Below, in pieces: positions 1 through 7,747 of a stretch of DNA of 49,671 nt. Numbering within the stretch: position 1 is the first letter of the stretch; every line of letters starts with the position of its first letter. This DNA comes from Syntrophaceae bacterium (GTDB lineage Bacteria > Desulfobacterota > Syntrophia > Syntrophales > UBA5619). The notes below the pieces were generated by a model that had not been told where the DNA came from, did no database searches, and saw only the letters and a program-made list of their open reading frames with translations. Both the position numbers and the translations under genes were made by a program. The DNA is taken from assembly GCA_003141195.1 (NCBI GenBank), contig PLLC01000057.1:1-49671 (forward strand), written 5' to 3'.

Positions 1-67
1 TAAAACTTTGGACTGTCAAGTTATAAGAGGATGTCAACAGTTTTTAAAAATTTTTTAAAAAATGAAC

Positions 68-137
68 TACCCCGCAGCAAGCTACGGGGTATCAAATGCA
101 TCTATAAGGAATAGGCCTTTCGCAGCAAGCTGCGGGG
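68..137. repeat. Two short GC-rich hairpin repeats at window edge
   Basis: Two copies of a related motif lie 50 bp apart. The first (68-91) has arms TACCCCG and CGGGGTA around CAGCAAGCTA. The second (121-137) reads CGCAGCAAGCTGCGGGG. They sit in AT-rich DNA just outside the insertion sequence. They could be REP-type repeats or terminator stems. No gene is recognisable in bases 1-180. Confidence 0.45.
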
Positions 138-199
138 AATTAACCCGGATGAGATTAAAAATCCTCAACACCCACTTAATACCACTTCGCTTTCAAATA

Positions 200-757
200 C
201 TAAATAATAGCCCAATGGAATCCCACTAAGCTCTGGATCATCTCTGAGCAGTCGGCAATTTTTTTCAGGACGGCTGCCAGGGCTTTTTCAAGTGTTTCCA
301 TGGACAACCAGTAAGCATTCTTAAAATAATTTTCTCGAATGTAATCCCAAAGGTGCTCGACAGGATTTAACTCAGGTGAATAGGGCGGCTGGTAGATGTA
401 TCGAATATTTTCCACCTTGCTCAGGTCTTTACTTCTATGCCATGCCGCCTTGTCCATGATGAGAATGATGCGGTATTCCTGAAATGCTTTAGAGAACTCC
501 TGGAGAAAGATGTTCATCACATCAGTATTTGCATAGGGCAAAATGAGAGAGAAGGATTGGCCATCATTCGGACTTACAGCGCTAAATACGTAGGTAAATT
601 CGCGCACAATCCGTGATGATATAATCGGCCTCAACCCGCTTGGAGCCCAGCAATAGGCAGGATCGGAGATCCTTCCAAAGCGGGCTTCATCCTGAAAGAA
701 GAGTTTCACTGGTCTTTTATCCTCCGGGCAGAAGTCTTTTTCGGCGGTTGCCACCAA
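200..757 (-). CDS. IS630 transposase, C-terminal DDE catalytic part
   Basis: This is the DDE_3-type catalytic domain of an IS630 transposase. The first Asp is in FFQDEARFGRI, the second in ILIMDKAAWHRS (families usually read DNAPWH here), and the terminal Glu is in PELNPVEHLWDYI. All three catalytic acidic residues are present. The listed start is a TTG, but the frame stays open upstream through the A7 tract, where it overlaps the end of the N-terminal part, so this is best read as the 3' half of a gene split by a -1 frameshift rather than an independent gene. Confidence 0.8.
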   Translation of the reverse strand: MVATAEKDFCPEDKRPVKLFFQDEARFGRISDPAYCWAPSGLRPIISSRIVREFTYVFSAVSPNDGQSFSLILPYANTDVMNIFLQEFSKAFQEYRIILIMDKAAWHRSKDLSKVENIRYIYQPPYSPELNPVEHLWDYIRENYFKNAYWLSMETLEKALAAVLKKIADCSEMIQSLVGFHWAII

Positions 758-771
758 CTCCGGAAGTTTTT

Positions 772-1248
772 TTAAAATTCCTCCTGCTTCTCTTTATCTG
801 CTTTGGGATGCTGGGGACGAGGCATGACTTTCCTCCATTTGTGCCGTTGAAGGAGATCGTAGAGATAATCTTTCGACACTTTCTTTGCCAGTCTCTCTTC
901 TATCTGCTCCTTGATTGCAAAGGCATTAAGAATACGCCCCTTTTCTGCTATGGGGCGGATGCTATCCAGCAATTCCGCCTCCTCTTGAAGGCTTAAGTAA
1001 CCGAATCGTCTTCCTCCCCTCCCCTGCAGGGTAAACCCATCTGGACCATTGTGATTGTATTGATATACCCACTGATGGACTGTCCCTTTCGTGGTGCTGA
1101 CATATTCGGCAATAATATTCGCCTGCAATCCTTTGCTCGTTAGGAATATCGATTGCCACCGTTGATATTGCTTTCTTTCTTTGGACGTGACCATTCGCTC
1201 CCTTATTTCATCTTGACCGAGGTGGTTCACCAAAGTTGCACATCTCAT
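772..1248 (-). CDS. IS630 transposase, N-terminal DNA-binding part
   Basis: This 158-residue product carries the N-terminal helix-turn-helix half of an IS630-type transposase, with a TTKGTVHQWVYQYNHNG recognition-helix region and a second winged-helix-like segment before the KWRKVMPRP linker. That half binds the element's inverted repeats. The ATG is preceded at good spacing by GGAGGAG. The frame stops at TAA just before an A7 run, and the catalytic half continues in the -1 frame, so a functional protein needs either a programmed frameshift or the two parts acting together. Alternatively the element is dead through a single-base change. Confidence 0.8.
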   Translation of the reverse strand: MRCATLVNHLGQDEIRERMVTSKERKQYQRWQSIFLTSKGLQANIIAEYVSTTKGTVHQWVYQYNHNGPDGFTLQGRGGRRFGYLSLQEEAELLDSIRPIAEKGRILNAFAIKEQIEERLAKKVSKDYLYDLLQRHKWRKVMPRPQHPKADKEKQEEF

Positions 1249-1326
1249 TTAGGCTCCTCCTTTATGGATTATTTGAAGGAGTATACCATATTAGTTTATT
1301 ATATGAAAGCGAAGTAGAGAATAGAA

Positions 1327-1391
1327 TGTCCTGTCGCCAGGGACAAGCCCTCCGTTACCACCGGACAAGCAGTTTTCCCGCATCCGGCGAT
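1327..1391 (-). ncRNA. Group II intron domains V and VI
   Basis: On the minus strand, 1391-1357 forms a 35-nt hairpin with a GCCGGA/TCCGGT stem and a GGGAAAAC apical region, the shape of the catalytic domain V. The position of the usual AGC triad reads CGC, a variant seen in some bacterial intron classes. It is followed by a second stem (TGTCC...GGACA with a GCGA loop, 1345-1327) as candidate domain VI. The assignment is by eye from pattern and position after the maturase stop codon. Confidence 0.65.
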
Positions 1392-1406
1392 CCCGTGCAT
1401 TACCCC

Positions 1407-2714
1407 TTATTGGGGAGCTGGAAACAGCGTTAGTTGAAGCGTATTATGCCAAAGTATAGTGCGCAGCGAGAAAAGACCCATCCGCTTGAATTCTTCTCTA
1501 TCCGGTTTGTTCACCCCGGGCCACCGGTAGGTGCGCCAGCATTTGTAGATATATGAACGCAGACGTTTCCTGATCCAGGTGTCCAGATGATTGAACATTC
1601 CGACATTCCGGCCCTCTCGATGGTAGTTCCCCCATCCGCGTAGAAGCGGATTGAGAGATTCTATCACCGCTGTTACCGGCTTGTCCCCCTGTTGGCGTTT
1701 CGTGACTTCACGTACCTTGCCGTACAGGGCTAAGAGAGATTTGCTTGCGATGTGTCGTCCCCGATTGGTGAAACGGAACCCCAGAAAATCAAACCCCTCC
1801 TTGAACGTCCGAGTCGAGGTTTTCTCCTCATTCAGTTCCAGTTTCAGCCGACCGAGTTCGGTGCGGGCGTGGTGCAGTGCCCCAGCCGCCTCTTCTTCGC
1901 TCCGGCAGAGAATGACCACATCGTCAGCATAGCGAACGAATTGGTATCCCGCCTCTGTTAGCGCATTATCGAGAGGTGTCAGATACACGTTGCTGAGCAA
2001 CGGACTGATCACACCTCCTTGCGGAGTGCCGGAGGTCGTGTAACGCAGTTTGCCTTCCTCCATCACTCCTGCCTTCAGCCACCCGTGAAGCAGGCCCAAG
2101 ACCCGACGGTCTTTCACCACCTGCCCAACGAGCTTCATCAGGATTTCATGGTTTACATGGTCAAAGAAACCCTTGATGTCCAGATCCACCGCATAGATGT
2201 ATCCCTGCTTATGCAGGGCTTCTACCCGCTTCGCCGCTGTTTTGGTGCTTCGTCCAGGGCGAAATCCGTGGCTGTCTTCGTGGAAATATTCCTCGAAAAC
2301 GGGACTGAGGACATTATGCGCCGCCTGCTGACATGCCCGATCAGTTACTGCGGGAATGCCGAGCGGACGCCGCTTTGCGCTCCCCGGCTTGGGAATATAA
2401 CACCGCATTGCCGGTTTGCTTCGGTACGTGTCCCGTATGAGTCGCCAGCGTAACTCTTGCAGGTGTTCCTCTTCTTTCTCCTGCCATTGCTTGACGCTCA
2501 TCCCGTCCACGCCCGCACTGCCCTTGTTCCTGACCACTTTCCGGGACGCACTCTTCAAGTTGTTCCAGTTGAACACCTTGTCGATCACGCTGTGGAGTAC
2601 CCGGTGCTTCTCCTTTACTGTTCCGTTGCCAGGAAGGTTCGGAGTGCCCGGCGGTACCGCTTCGCGGTTCCGGACCGTTTTCGCTTGGAACGTATCCCTG
2701 CCCGCAGGCTCCAC
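1407..2714 (-). CDS. ltrA: Group II intron reverse transcriptase/maturase
   Basis: The 435-residue protein has the reverse transcriptase palm with the YADD catalytic motif (FVRYADDVVILC), the RT motif SGTPQGGVISPLLSNVYL and the HGFRPGRS motif. A maturase (X/thumb) region follows, with LNPLLRGWGNYHR. It ends at a short C-terminal extension (W..Y.WPG..K) with no HNH endonuclease cysteines or histidines visible, so mobility would rely on an endonuclease-independent route. It splices the intron RNA and reverse-transcribes it during retrohoming. The start is a GTG preceded by GGGAGGACAAC. No internal stop is present, so it may be active. Confidence 0.92.
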   Translation of the reverse strand: MEPAGRDTFQAKTVRNREAVPPGTPNLPGNGTVKEKHRVLHSVIDKVFNWNNLKSASRKVVRNKGSAGVDGMSVKQWQEKEEEHLQELRWRLIRDTYRSKPAMRCYIPKPGSAKRRPLGIPAVTDRACQQAAHNVLSPVFEEYFHEDSHGFRPGRSTKTAAKRVEALHKQGYIYAVDLDIKGFFDHVNHEILMKLVGQVVKDRRVLGLLHGWLKAGVMEEGKLRYTTSGTPQGGVISPLLSNVYLTPLDNALTEAGYQFVRYADDVVILCRSEEEAAGALHHARTELGRLKLELNEEKTSTRTFKEGFDFLGFRFTNRGRHIASKSLLALYGKVREVTKRQQGDKPVTAVIESLNPLLRGWGNYHREGRNVGMFNHLDTWIRKRLRSYIYKCWRTYRWPGVNKPDREEFKRMGLFSLRTILWHNTLQLTLFPAPQ

Positions 2715-3270
2715 GTTGTCCTCCCTTTCACGGTGTCGTCCTTCGTCATGGCCTCGACCTTGGCCACGACTACTATTACGGCGCTGACTTCTTCCGGTCG
2801 CTTCAGGCCCCCACAGCCCTGCTCACTTCTTCACGAGACTTCCGGAAGATCTCACTCGGTCACCACGTTCTCTTATTCAGAAGCTCCCCATGCCTAATCA
2901 CATATATCCAGTCCCACTTCGGCTCTCCGTGCTTCTCCGCAGCTTGCTCCCTGCTTGCGCAAGGCCGGGTTGAATCACCTAATGAAGACTCACCCCCTGG
3001 ACACGCCACCTCGGCCTAATCATCTGCACGCCGTCGCTTTGCAGATCAATACGGGTCTCTTCCTCGGTCTCAGGCCCTACCCCCGCCCGCCTCACGGCGT
3101 AACGAGTAACCAACCTCTGGCAATCCCGCTCGATGGGACGGCGGAAAGGTTCTTCCAGAGTGATAATCCTGCTGTTGACCTCCTTTGACTTTCACGGTCA
3201 TCAAAGGGATGGACTGCACCATCACTACAGAAAACGGGGCTGCAAGTCGCCCATTAGTTCCATCCTCTCT

Positions 3271-3295
3271 GGATTCCCGCCTGCGCGGGAATGAC
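3271..3295. repeat. REP-like palindrome
   Basis: ATTCCCGC (3273-3280) and GCGGGAAT (3285-3292) form a perfect 8-bp stem with a CTGC loop, flanked by GG and GAC. This TTCCCGC...GCGGGAATGAC pattern is a common dispersed repeat in many proteobacterial genomes. It lies just upstream of the deduced 5' end of the group II intron in the intron's orientation, so it could be the stem-loop insertion context favoured by some bacterial intron classes. Confidence 0.6.
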
Positions 3296-3406
3296 GACTT
3301 TTCACGAGGCCGTCAAGATCCGATACAAAATGCAGTATTGACAATTCCCCGGTAGGATAGTAGGCAGACGGTGCCGCGTTTATCTGGTGTGATGAGGAGA
3401 GTGTTT

Positions 3407-4648
3407 ATGGCAGTTCTGATTCCCTTTAAAGCGTTGAGGCCGCGGAAAGCTGTCGCGGAGGCTGTGGCGGCACTGCCCTATGATGTGATGAATGTCGAAG
3501 AGGCACGGGAGATGGTCCGGGAGAATCCTCTGAGCTTTCTCCATGTGGAGAAATCGGAAGTCGACGTGCCGGCCTATCCCGGCGGCGGGGGTGAGCAGGT
3601 CTACGAGATGGCCCGTCAGAATCTGGAGGCACTGATCCGGGACGGCATCCTCGTTCAGGATGATAAACCCTGCCTCTATCTATACAGGCTCCGAATGGGC
3701 GCCCGCGAGCAGACCGGTGTAGTAGCGGGACTCCGGATCAAGGACTATGAGGCGGGGCGGATCAAGAAGCATGAGTTGACCCGGGCCGACAAGGAGGCTG
3801 AGCGGACCCGTCATATCGATACGGTCCATGCCCATACGGGGGCGATCTTCATGACCTACCGGAGAAGTGAGACCATCGGCCGGATCATCGAAGGGATCAA
3901 GCGTGAATTGCCCGAGGTTGATTTCGTTTCCGCCGACGGAATCGGCCATACGGTTTGGGTGGTACGCCGGGATGAAGAGATCCGGAACTTGGTGGAGGCC
4001 TTTGCGACGCTCCCGGCACTCTATATCGCCGACGGTCATACTCGCTCCGCCGCGGCGGCAGCCGTGGCAAGGCAGCGTCGGGAACGGAACCCGTTCCATT
4101 GCGGCGATGAGTCCTACAATACCTTCCCGGCGGTCCTCTTTCCGGATGACGAGGTCCGCATCATGGATTACAACCGGGCTGTCCGGGATCTGGGCGGCCT
4201 CACGGAAGCGGCCTTCCTGGGGAAGGTCGGCAGGATATTCCAGGTCCGGGAGGGTTTCCCGCAGAAGTCCCCTTCTCACCTCCACGAGTTCGGCATGTAC
4301 CTGCCGGGACGTTGGTATCAGTTAATCCTACCGGAGGGGCATGTCGACACCCGCGATCCCGTGAAGGTCCTCGATGTATCGCTTTTGCAGGAACTTCTTC
4401 TGGGACCGGTGCTCGGTATCGCGGACCCGCGGACAGACAACCGGATCAAGTTTATCGGGGGAATCCGGGGCATGGCGGAACTGGAAAGGCTGGTCGACTC
4501 GAGCGCGTATGCCGTGGCCTTTTCGCTCTGCCCCACAGCCCTCGAACAGCTGATGGCGGTGGCGGAGGCGGGTCAGGTGATGCCTCCCAAATCGACCTGG
4601 TTCGAACCCAAGCTCCGGAGCGGTCTGTTTGTACACCTGCTTGATTGA
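3407..4648 (+). CDS. DUF1015 family protein
   Basis: The 413-residue cytosolic protein matches the DUF1015 family, whose members are about 400 residues and often lie near serine biosynthesis genes. The recognisable opening is VLIPFKALRPRK followed by ALPYDVMNVEEAR, then LYLYRLRMG, KKHELTRADKEAERTRHIDTVHAHTG and YIADGHTRSAAA. Its biochemical role is not established. I chose ATG 3407, preceded by GATGAGGAGAG, over a GTG 36 bases upstream because of the ribosome-binding site and the family's usual N-terminus. It lies 115 bp before the oxidoreductase operon on the same strand; co-transcription is possible but not shown. Confidence 0.85.
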   Translation: MAVLIPFKALRPRKAVAEAVAALPYDVMNVEEAREMVRENPLSFLHVEKSEVDVPAYPGGGGEQVYEMARQNLEALIRDGILVQDDKPCLYLYRLRMGAREQTGVVAGLRIKDYEAGRIKKHELTRADKEAERTRHIDTVHAHTGAIFMTYRRSETIGRIIEGIKRELPEVDFVSADGIGHTVWVVRRDEEIRNLVEAFATLPALYIADGHTRSAAAAAVARQRRERNPFHCGDESYNTFPAVLFPDDEVRIMDYNRAVRDLGGLTEAAFLGKVGRIFQVREGFPQKSPSHLHEFGMYLPGRWYQLILPEGHVDTRDPVKVLDVSLLQELLLGPVLGIADPRTDNRIKFIGGIRGMAELERLVDSSAYAVAFSLCPTALEQLMAVAEAGQVMPPKSTWFEPKLRSGLFVHLLD

Positions 4649-4763
4649 TCGCTTGCCGAGGATCGATGCCGTCAGGCAGGTAAAGAGAAGCACAATTTCC
4701 CCTGACCTGAGCTTTTTTTCCCCGAGAAACGGGAGAGGGGTACAGGGTGTATGAGGCAGTTTT

Positions 4764-5915
4764 ATGAATCACGAGAAATCAATCACAGAGATCAAGATAT
4801 TGCAGGGGAATGAGGCGGTCGTGGAAGGGGCTCTGGCCGCCGGTTGCCGCTATTTTGCCGGCTACCCCATCACCCCGGCCACGGAGATTGCCGAACTGAT
4901 GAGCGAACGTCTGCCCCCCCTGGGCGGCGTCTTCATGCAGATGGAGGATGAGATCGCCAGCATCTGTGCCACCATTGGCGCGGCTTTCGGCGGCGCGTTG
5001 GCCTGTACGGCCTCATCAGGACCTGGGATCAGCCTTATGCAGGAGGGCATCGGCTATGCGGCAGAAACCGAGGCGCCCATCGTCGTGGTGAACGTCATGC
5101 GCGGTGGCCCCTCCACGGGCATGCCCACGGCGGCCGGGCAGCAGGACATCATCCAAGCGCGGGCGGGATCTCACGGCGACTACGAGATCATCGCCCTGAT
5201 GCCCTCTTCCTCTCAGGAGGCCTTTGAACTGACCTATCGGGCCTTTGCCCTGGCGCAGCATTACCGGGTGCCCGTCTATGTCCTCTCCGACGAGATCATC
5301 GGTCATACGCGCGAGAAGGTCCGTATTCCCGGCGGACTCAGGCCAATCGAAAGGAAGCACCCCCGGGAGCGGGAAAATTACCTTCCCTACAAGGCCGGAG
5401 CGGACGACCTCCTCGATGGCATGCCGGCCTTCAATGAGGGGTATCGGCTGCTGATCGACGGTCAGCTCCATAGTGAAGACGGCAACCGGGCCGGCCATCT
5501 GCCCGATGTCTGTGCGCAGTTGACCGAGAGGCTCTGCCGGAAAATCACCGGTCATCGGGAAGAGATCTACGATCTGGAGACCCATTTCCTTGACGATGCC
5601 GAGAGGGTGGTCGTCTGCTTCGGCAGCCCGGCCCGTCCGGCCCTGCGGGCGGTCAAGGATGCACGGGATCGTGGAGTCCGGGCAGGGTATATGAAGATCC
5701 GGACGATCTGGCCCTTTCCCGAAGAGGCGATTGCGGCCCTGGCCGGAAAAGCACGGACGCTGATCGTGCCGGAGCTCAATGTCGGACGGGTGGTGCAGGA
5801 GGTGAGAAGGGTGACGGCAGGCCGGACGGAAGTGGTGTCCCTGCCTAAATTGGGAGGCCTGTTGCATACCCCCGATGAGATTCTCGCGGAACTGATGAAG
5901 AGGCGCCGGCCATGA
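4764..5915 (+). CDS. korA: 2-oxoacid:ferredoxin oxidoreductase, alpha subunit
   Basis: This 383-residue subunit of a ferredoxin-dependent 2-oxoacid oxidoreductase carries the PFOR domain I and II folds without the gamma domain, as in four-subunit KorABCD-type enzymes. Visible motifs are GCRYFAGYPITPATEIAE, MEDEIASICATIGA and NVMRGGPSTGMPT. The complex decarboxylates a 2-oxoacid to acyl-CoA and reduces ferredoxin. A 2-oxoglutarate substrate is inferred from the adjacent succinyl-CoA synthetase genes; branched-chain 2-oxoacids remain possible. GAGG precedes the ATG. The gene overlaps korB by 4 bp (ATGA), which implies coupled translation. Confidence 0.9.
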   Translation: MNHEKSITEIKILQGNEAVVEGALAAGCRYFAGYPITPATEIAELMSERLPPLGGVFMQMEDEIASICATIGAAFGGALACTASSGPGISLMQEGIGYAAETEAPIVVVNVMRGGPSTGMPTAAGQQDIIQARAGSHGDYEIIALMPSSSQEAFELTYRAFALAQHYRVPVYVLSDEIIGHTREKVRIPGGLRPIERKHPRERENYLPYKAGADDLLDGMPAFNEGYRLLIDGQLHSEDGNRAGHLPDVCAQLTERLCRKITGHREEIYDLETHFLDDAERVVVCFGSPARPALRAVKDARDRGVRAGYMKIRTIWPFPEEAIAALAGKARTLIVPELNVGRVVQEVRRVTAGRTEVVSLPKLGGLLHTPDEILAELMKRRRP

Positions 5916-6739
5916 ACCCGATCGGTGAAAAATATCTGAGAAAAAAGGCGCTCCCCTTCCTCTGGTGTCCCGGCTGCGGCAACGGCACCATTCTGGGCGC
6001 CACGGTCCGGGCCATCGAGAGTTTGGGTATCCGGGAAGATGTGGCCCTGGTGGGCGGGATCGGCTGCTCCGGCTGGATCCCGGTCTATATCGATGCCGAT
6101 ACCCTCCATAGCTTGCACGGACGAACGCTTCCCTTTGCCACAGGGCTGAAGATGAGCAATCCCAAAAGAAAAGTGATCGTCTTTACCGGCGACGGGGACT
6201 GCCTGGGAATCGGCGGCAATCACTTCATCCACACCGCCCGGAGAAATCTGGACATCACCGTGATCATGGTGAACAACCAGATTTACGGCATGACGGGAGG
6301 ACAGGTGGCCCCGACAACTCCACTCAAGGCGAAAACGAAGACCTCCTTTTACGGGAATCCGGAAGATCCCTTCGATGCCTGCGAGCTGGCGAAGGTGGCC
6401 GGGGCGACCTATGTGGCCCGCTGGACGGCGGCCCATGCCCTGTCCCTGTCCCGGTCCATTGCCGAGGCGATCACCCACGAGGGGTTTGCCTTCATTGAGG
6501 TCATCGCCCAGTGTCCCACTCAGGCGGGACGGATCATCTACGGCACGGCGGACCCGGCCAGGCTGCTGGACACGCTGAAGGCCCAGACGGTATCGGTGAA
6601 ATCGGCGTCGAAACTGGATGCCGAGGCGCTGCAGGGAAAATGGCTCATTGGAACGCTGCATCATGACAAGGGGAAGACGGAATTTTCCCGAAGTTATTTC
6701 GGGATGGCTGGTCCCCGGGGCGGGAAACCGGCCGCCTGA
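5912..6739 (+). CDS. korB: 2-oxoacid:ferredoxin oxidoreductase, beta subunit
   Basis: The 275-residue beta subunit binds thiamine diphosphate. The diphosphate/Mg2+ motif is FTGDGDCLGIGGNHFIH followed by VNNQIYGMTGGQ about 30 residues later. LWCPGCGNGT near the N-terminus is the conserved cysteine region of this family, and GGIGCSGW follows. With KorA it forms the catalytic core that performs the decarboxylation and passes electrons toward the ferredoxin-like delta subunit. It is translationally coupled to korA. After its stop there is an unusual 244-bp spacer before korD, so the delta-gamma-sucCD part may have separate control. Confidence 0.9.
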   Translation: MNPIGEKYLRKKALPFLWCPGCGNGTILGATVRAIESLGIREDVALVGGIGCSGWIPVYIDADTLHSLHGRTLPFATGLKMSNPKRKVIVFTGDGDCLGIGGNHFIHTARRNLDITVIMVNNQIYGMTGGQVAPTTPLKAKTKTSFYGNPEDPFDACELAKVAGATYVARWTAAHALSLSRSIAEAITHEGFAFIEVIAQCPTQAGRIIYGTADPARLLDTLKAQTVSVKSASKLDAEALQGKWLIGTLHHDKGKTEFSRSYFGMAGPRGGKPAA

Positions 6740-6777
6740 AGACCGGTCCAAGATATCAGGAAACGATAGATGGGAGA

Positions 6778-6798
6778 CGGCAGGCAGTGCGCCTGCCG
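6778..6798 (+). other. Hairpin in the korB-korD spacer
   Basis: CGGCAGGC (6778-6785) pairs perfectly with GCCTGCCG (6791-6798) around the loop AGTGC. No T-run follows, so it is not a typical intrinsic terminator. It may be an mRNA processing or stability element, or a REP-like repeat. The remaining spacer to 6983 holds no recognisable gene. Confidence 0.45.
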
Positions 6799-6983
6799 CA
6801 TGAAGGGCAGTCATTCGTGATTTCCTGGGTGACGAACGATCGTCCATGAGTGTTTCAGCAGAATAAAAACCCTCATGCCCTCGCGGATGCTGCGAAGCAT
6901 GGGAATCACCCCCACCATCTTTCCCCCATCCTGTGGGAGGGATGAAGGGAGGGGCATTTTCACGATGAAGGTTTGGAACAGCG

Positions 6984-7193
6984 ATGGTAGATATAATTAT
7001 TGATGAGCAGTACTGCAAGGGATGCGAACTCTGCATGCATTATTGCCCGAAGCAGATCCTGAAAAAATCGGGGCGGCGAAACGCCAAGGGATATGTGCCC
7101 CCGATGGTGGCAGATCCGGAACAATGCTCAAACTGCAGAACCTGCGAACTGATCTGTCCGGAGCTCGCCATAACCCTGGAGGACAAGCCATGA
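6984..7193 (+). CDS. korD: 2-oxoacid:ferredoxin oxidoreductase, delta (2x[4Fe-4S]) subunit
   Basis: The 69-residue ferredoxin-type subunit has two cysteine clusters, CKGCELCMHYCP (residues 11-22) and CSNCRTCELICP (residues 48-59), each of the CxxCxxCxxxCP type that binds a [4Fe-4S] cluster. It relays electrons from the thiamine-bound intermediate to soluble ferredoxin. The size fits the delta subunit of four-subunit 2-oxoacid oxidoreductases. Its TGA overlaps the ATG of korC (ATGA), so the two are translationally coupled. Upstream lies a 244-bp gap after korB. Confidence 0.9.
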   Translation: MVDIIIDEQYCKGCELCMHYCPKQILKKSGRRNAKGYVPPMVADPEQCSNCRTCELICPELAITLEDKP

Positions 7194-7747
7194 GAAAAGA
7201 AATCAAACTGGCCGGTTTCGGCGGTCAGGGGATTGTCCTGATGGGCGTCATGCTGGCGGAAGCGGCGGGGTATTATGAAAATATGGAGATTGCCCAGACC
7301 CAGAGCTATGGACCGGAGGCCAGGGGCGGGGCATGCCGGGCGGAGGTGGTCATTGCCGATGAAATGATTGACTACACGAAGACGCTGAATGCCGATGTCT
7401 TTGTGGCCATGTCCCAGCCTGCCTTGGACCGGTATCTGCCGGAGATCGATCCGGAGACGGCGGCGGTCTTTGTGGATGAAATGCTGGTAACGGCAGTGCC
7501 GGAGACGGTTCGTCATCTCTACCGCATTCCGGCCACCAGGTTGGCCGAGGAGCAGTGCGGGAGCCGGATGGCGGCCAATACGGTGATGCTGGCGGCGGTG
7601 GTGCAGAAGACCGGGATCATCTCCCTGGAGGCGCTGGGCAGGACGATCCGGGAACGCCTGGCGCCCAGGCTCCGCGACATCAATCTGAAGGCCCTGGAGA
7701 TTACCCTGGCCTATCTCAGCGGCGGGGATACCCATGAAACTCTATGA
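7190..7747 (+). CDS. korC: 2-oxoacid:ferredoxin oxidoreductase, gamma subunit
   Basis: This is the 185-residue gamma subunit of the pyruvate/2-oxoglutarate:ferredoxin oxidoreductase family. The signature is KLAGFGGQGIVLMGVMLAEAA at the N-terminus and TQSYGPEARGGACRAEVVI at residues 40-58, both standard for KorC/PorG. It completes the complex with KorA, KorB and KorD. The ATG is within the korD stop overlap. The frame is open further upstream, but that part runs antiparallel in coding sense to korD and lacks family similarity. Its 3' end overlaps the start of sucC by 14 bp. Confidence 0.9.
   Translation: MRKEIKLAGFGGQGIVLMGVMLAEAAGYYENMEIAQTQSYGPEARGGACRAEVVIADEMIDYTKTLNADVFVAMSQPALDRYLPEIDPETAAVFVDEMLVTAVPETVRHLYRIPATRLAEEQCGSRMAANTVMLAAVVQKTGIISLEALGRTIRERLAPRLRDINLKALEITLAYLSGGDTHETL

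Larger units (their letters stand above)
182..1316 (-). mobile_element. IS630-family insertion sequence
   Basis: The two transposase reading frames are bracketed by a short inverted repeat. ACTTCGCTTTCA at 184-195 is the exact reverse complement of TGAAAGCGAAGT at 1304-1315. A TA dinucleotide occurs at 180-181 and at 1315-1316, as expected for a family that duplicates TA on insertion, but the exact ends are uncertain by a few bases because the sequences outside the 12-bp match differ. The right end lies only about 5 bp from the deduced 3' end of the group II intron. Confidence 0.75.
1321..3220 (-). mobile_element. Group II intron with ORF
   Basis: The element combines a reverse transcriptase/maturase ORF with an RNA 3' end that folds as domain V (1357-1391) and a domain VI-like stem (1327-1345). 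The roughly 500 nt upstream of the ORF on the minus strand (2715 to about 3220) lack a gene and are rich in short stems, as expected for domain I. The 3' boundary is placed after CATTCTAT near 1321. The 5' boundary is not resolved; candidates starting GTG lie near 3219-3225. The length of about 1.9 kb is normal for ORF-containing bacterial introns. Confidence 0.75.

Noticed and set aside
5567-7036. Minus-strand open frame of about 489 codons
   Set aside because: Antisense to korA, korB and the spacer, with no recognisable domain.
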